64,000 nucleotides of DNA from Odontocerum albicorne (lineage: Eukaryota; Arthropoda; Insecta; Trichoptera; Odontoceridae). The notes beneath the pieces were generated by a model that was given only the letters and a program-made list of their open reading frames with translations, was not told where the DNA came from and made no database searches. Positions 62,557 to 64,000 of this stretch are shown here, piece after piece; the first letter of the stretch is position 1, and each line of letters starts with the position of its first letter. Location: positions 325,001 to 389,000 of the forward strand of contig OX463866.1 of NCBI GenBank assembly GCA_949825065.1, read 5' to 3'. Made by a program: the position numbers and the translations under genes.

Positions 62557-63039
62557 CTGAAAAGAAGACTAAATCAAAAGAGGATTCCCATTTAGCTGCT
62601 GTCATAATGTAATAGTGTTTGAGCAAACTTTATAATAATCGACTAATAGTCAAACGCTTTGCAGGCAGGCCACCCAACAATCTGACTAGTGTCATCATAT
62701 AAAACAATTTTATACAAATTCTGGAGCACCACGAACATGATACAGTCTGTTCAAAGTTGATTCAAAAGCAGACCATGAGCAACTCACAATATATCTGCAT
62801 TCTTAAACACTAAAAGAATAATTATATTCGATTTGATGTTTCAGTATTTTTTCACACTATCGTTGATAGCCCCAATATGTAATATATTATATTATAATAT
62901 TATATATTGACTTAAATTGGTATCAAATTTTTTTTTTTTAATGAAACAGCCTTATGTGTATTTTTTTAATTAATACTAATTCAATCTATAAAATTATTAC
63001 TCCCTAAATATGACTTTTAGCCATCTTTTTCAACAGTTT

Positions 63040-63390
63040 AACTGTTCAACAACATTGTCGTTAATGTTTGATCAGGTCGAAGCATTTCATAATGCACAAT
63101 CACACCATACACAAAAGAACACATTTTGCGGTCTGTCTGGGTTTTACCGATGGTTTGACTACCTGCTTCTTTCACAACAATTGTTTTAAACGTCGATGAT
63201 TGTCATAAATCATCCACTTTTCATCTTTGGTCACCAGATGGTGTAAAATTGGCGTTTCTCCTTCAAGATGCTGGAACTCGCTGCAAACCCTTACTTGCGC
63301 TGATTTGTTTTCATCGCTCTGTTCGTGTGGAACCCATACAAACTACCTCCAAGCCTTTGCGATTTTTCCACATGTTGTATTGTAGATTCA
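63040..63390 (-). mobile_element. Mariner transposase scrap in an intron
   Basis: Minus strand pieces in different frames: ILHHLVTKDEKWMIYDNHRR (first catalytic block, with GDE changed to KDE), KTQTDRKMCSF-like and GVIVHYEMLRPDQTL-like. It lies wholly within the intron 62557-63507 of the host gene. Confidence 0.7.
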
Positions 63391-63507
63391 GAATATTAGA
63401 GCTTTTCTGTAAATTTACCAGCATTATTTAACAGTAACTTGTTATGTAATGAAGTAATGGGTACCAACACAACCAGGAGATAAGTATAACAGGTGGTCGG
63501 TGTTTAC

Positions 63508-63581
63508 CTTCCTCTTAGTTGGTGAGGTCTTTTGCACCTTCTGCACTGCCTGTCTCTTACTGCTGGAGGGGTAAGGCATGC
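63508..63581 (-). CDS. Internal exon of the same unidentified protein
   Basis: 74 bases between a good acceptor (CATTTCTTTTCAG) and a good donor (AAG|GTAAAC; GT at 63506-63507). It starts in phase with two bases that complete a glycine codon and ends in phase 0, so it joins in frame to 62083-62556. It encodes (G)MPYPSSSKRQAVQKVQKTS then PTKRK, a short basic stretch compatible with a nuclear localisation signal. Confidence 0.8.
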
Positions 63582-63970
63582 CTGAAAAGAAATGGGTTTT
63601 TTTAAACTGAGGCAAATAATTCATATGATCAGATTCCTTGCATGGGTTATTTTGCACCAAATAAATAAATAATAGGTTTATTGATAGTAACATAATGTGT
63701 GCATTGATGTACCCATAAGCGTCACCTGTCTACCAGTCACCCGTCATGATGAGAATCGCCGATTCCAGTCGCGACTAAAATGCATCAATGGTTGCTATAA
63801 AAAAGGGGGGATCCGGATCAGCGGATTGATTCTCCACCTGACTGCCGTGCTGAAAAGAACTCTCTGATTGACTACATACAAGACTGATCTTTACTTCACC
63901 TGAAAGCTGTGCCTCCACCAGCACCATGCAGGTATAAAACACCTGTCAGTTCCAACCAAGGATCACTCAC
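63582..63970 (-). other. Intron of the same gene
   Basis: Runs from the GTGAGTG donor (63964-63970) to the acceptor at 63582-63583; no repeat recognised inside it. Confidence 0.6.
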
Positions 63971-64000
63971 CAGCCAGTAGCCGACCGGCCAAGACGTCTC
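63971..64000 (-). CDS. Partial exon of the same gene, running off the window
   Basis: Thirty bases before a consensus donor (CTG|GTGAGTG). Read in the phase required by the next exon it is open and encodes DVLAGRLLA plus the first base of a glycine codon, giving LLAGMPYPSSS across the junction. The exon continues beyond position 64000. Confidence 0.6.

Noticed and set aside
63249..63431. 60-codon plus-strand frame
   Set aside because: It is antisense to a mariner scrap in the intron of the minus-strand gene.

Overview
This 64-kb window is AT-rich eukaryotic DNA with very few genes, most likely from an insect or another arthropod. The evidence for that is a mix of DD34D mariner transposases, RTE-like and CR1/Jockey-like LINE 3' fragments, several tRNA-derived SINE families, piggyBac-like (TTAA) and TA-target MITEs, Penelope-like inverted repeats and many minisatellites. 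No bacterial-type operons, rRNA or CRISPR are present. I cannot name the species.

Positions 1-56 kb are essentially all repeats. The layout is: a 55-bp satellite (1.85-4.0 kb) grown from a SINE tail; LINE and SINE debris with a 16-bp array (4-8.9 kb); a fold-back mariner nested in a LINE (9-10.7 kb); nested LINEs, MITEs and a 60-bp-arm hairpin (10.7-13.4 kb); a 42-bp array (13.8-14.6 kb); a LINE with a second LINE inserted and its 12-bp target duplication preserved (17.0-18.2 kb); a TTAA element (18.75-19.4 kb); two large satellites with higher-order structure (19.6-22.2 and 22.7-23.9 kb); mixed SINE/LINE/MITE DNA (24-31 kb) including the longest reverse transcriptase remnant (27.8-28.7 kb); 58-bp and 34-bp arrays (31.2-32.6 kb); more TE debris around a 200-base assembly gap (35131-35330); two inverted 0.7-kb TTAA elements (41.0-43.3 kb); a mariner (44.9-45.8 kb); 30-, 55-, 68- and ~147-bp arrays (49.7-54.7 kb); and a nearly full-length but broken mariner (55.1-56.2 kb).

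The only convincing host-gene sequence is at the right end, all on the minus strand. It comprises a possible terminal exon at 56357-56569, a last exon at 57280-57875 encoding a lysine-rich, coiled-coil protein with a P-element/THAP9-type domain, and three phase-compatible exons of an unidentified protein (62083-62556, 63508-63581, 63971-64000 running off the window).

Three themes stand out. (1) The 8-mer TACTCGTA/TACGAGTA occurs 20 times, several-fold above my composition estimate. It has the form TA-CTCG-TA, and in one pair of sibling repeats it is a clean 6-bp insertion at a TA, so it looks like an excision scar of a mariner whose ends start CGAG; one such mariner sits in the window. (2) The main SINE family and a LINE family share the same 3' tail, which suggests a SINE/LINE partnership. 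(3) Minisatellites repeatedly arise inside or next to TE sequence. Family letters (LINE-A, SINE-B and so on) are my own labels for groups seen within this window.
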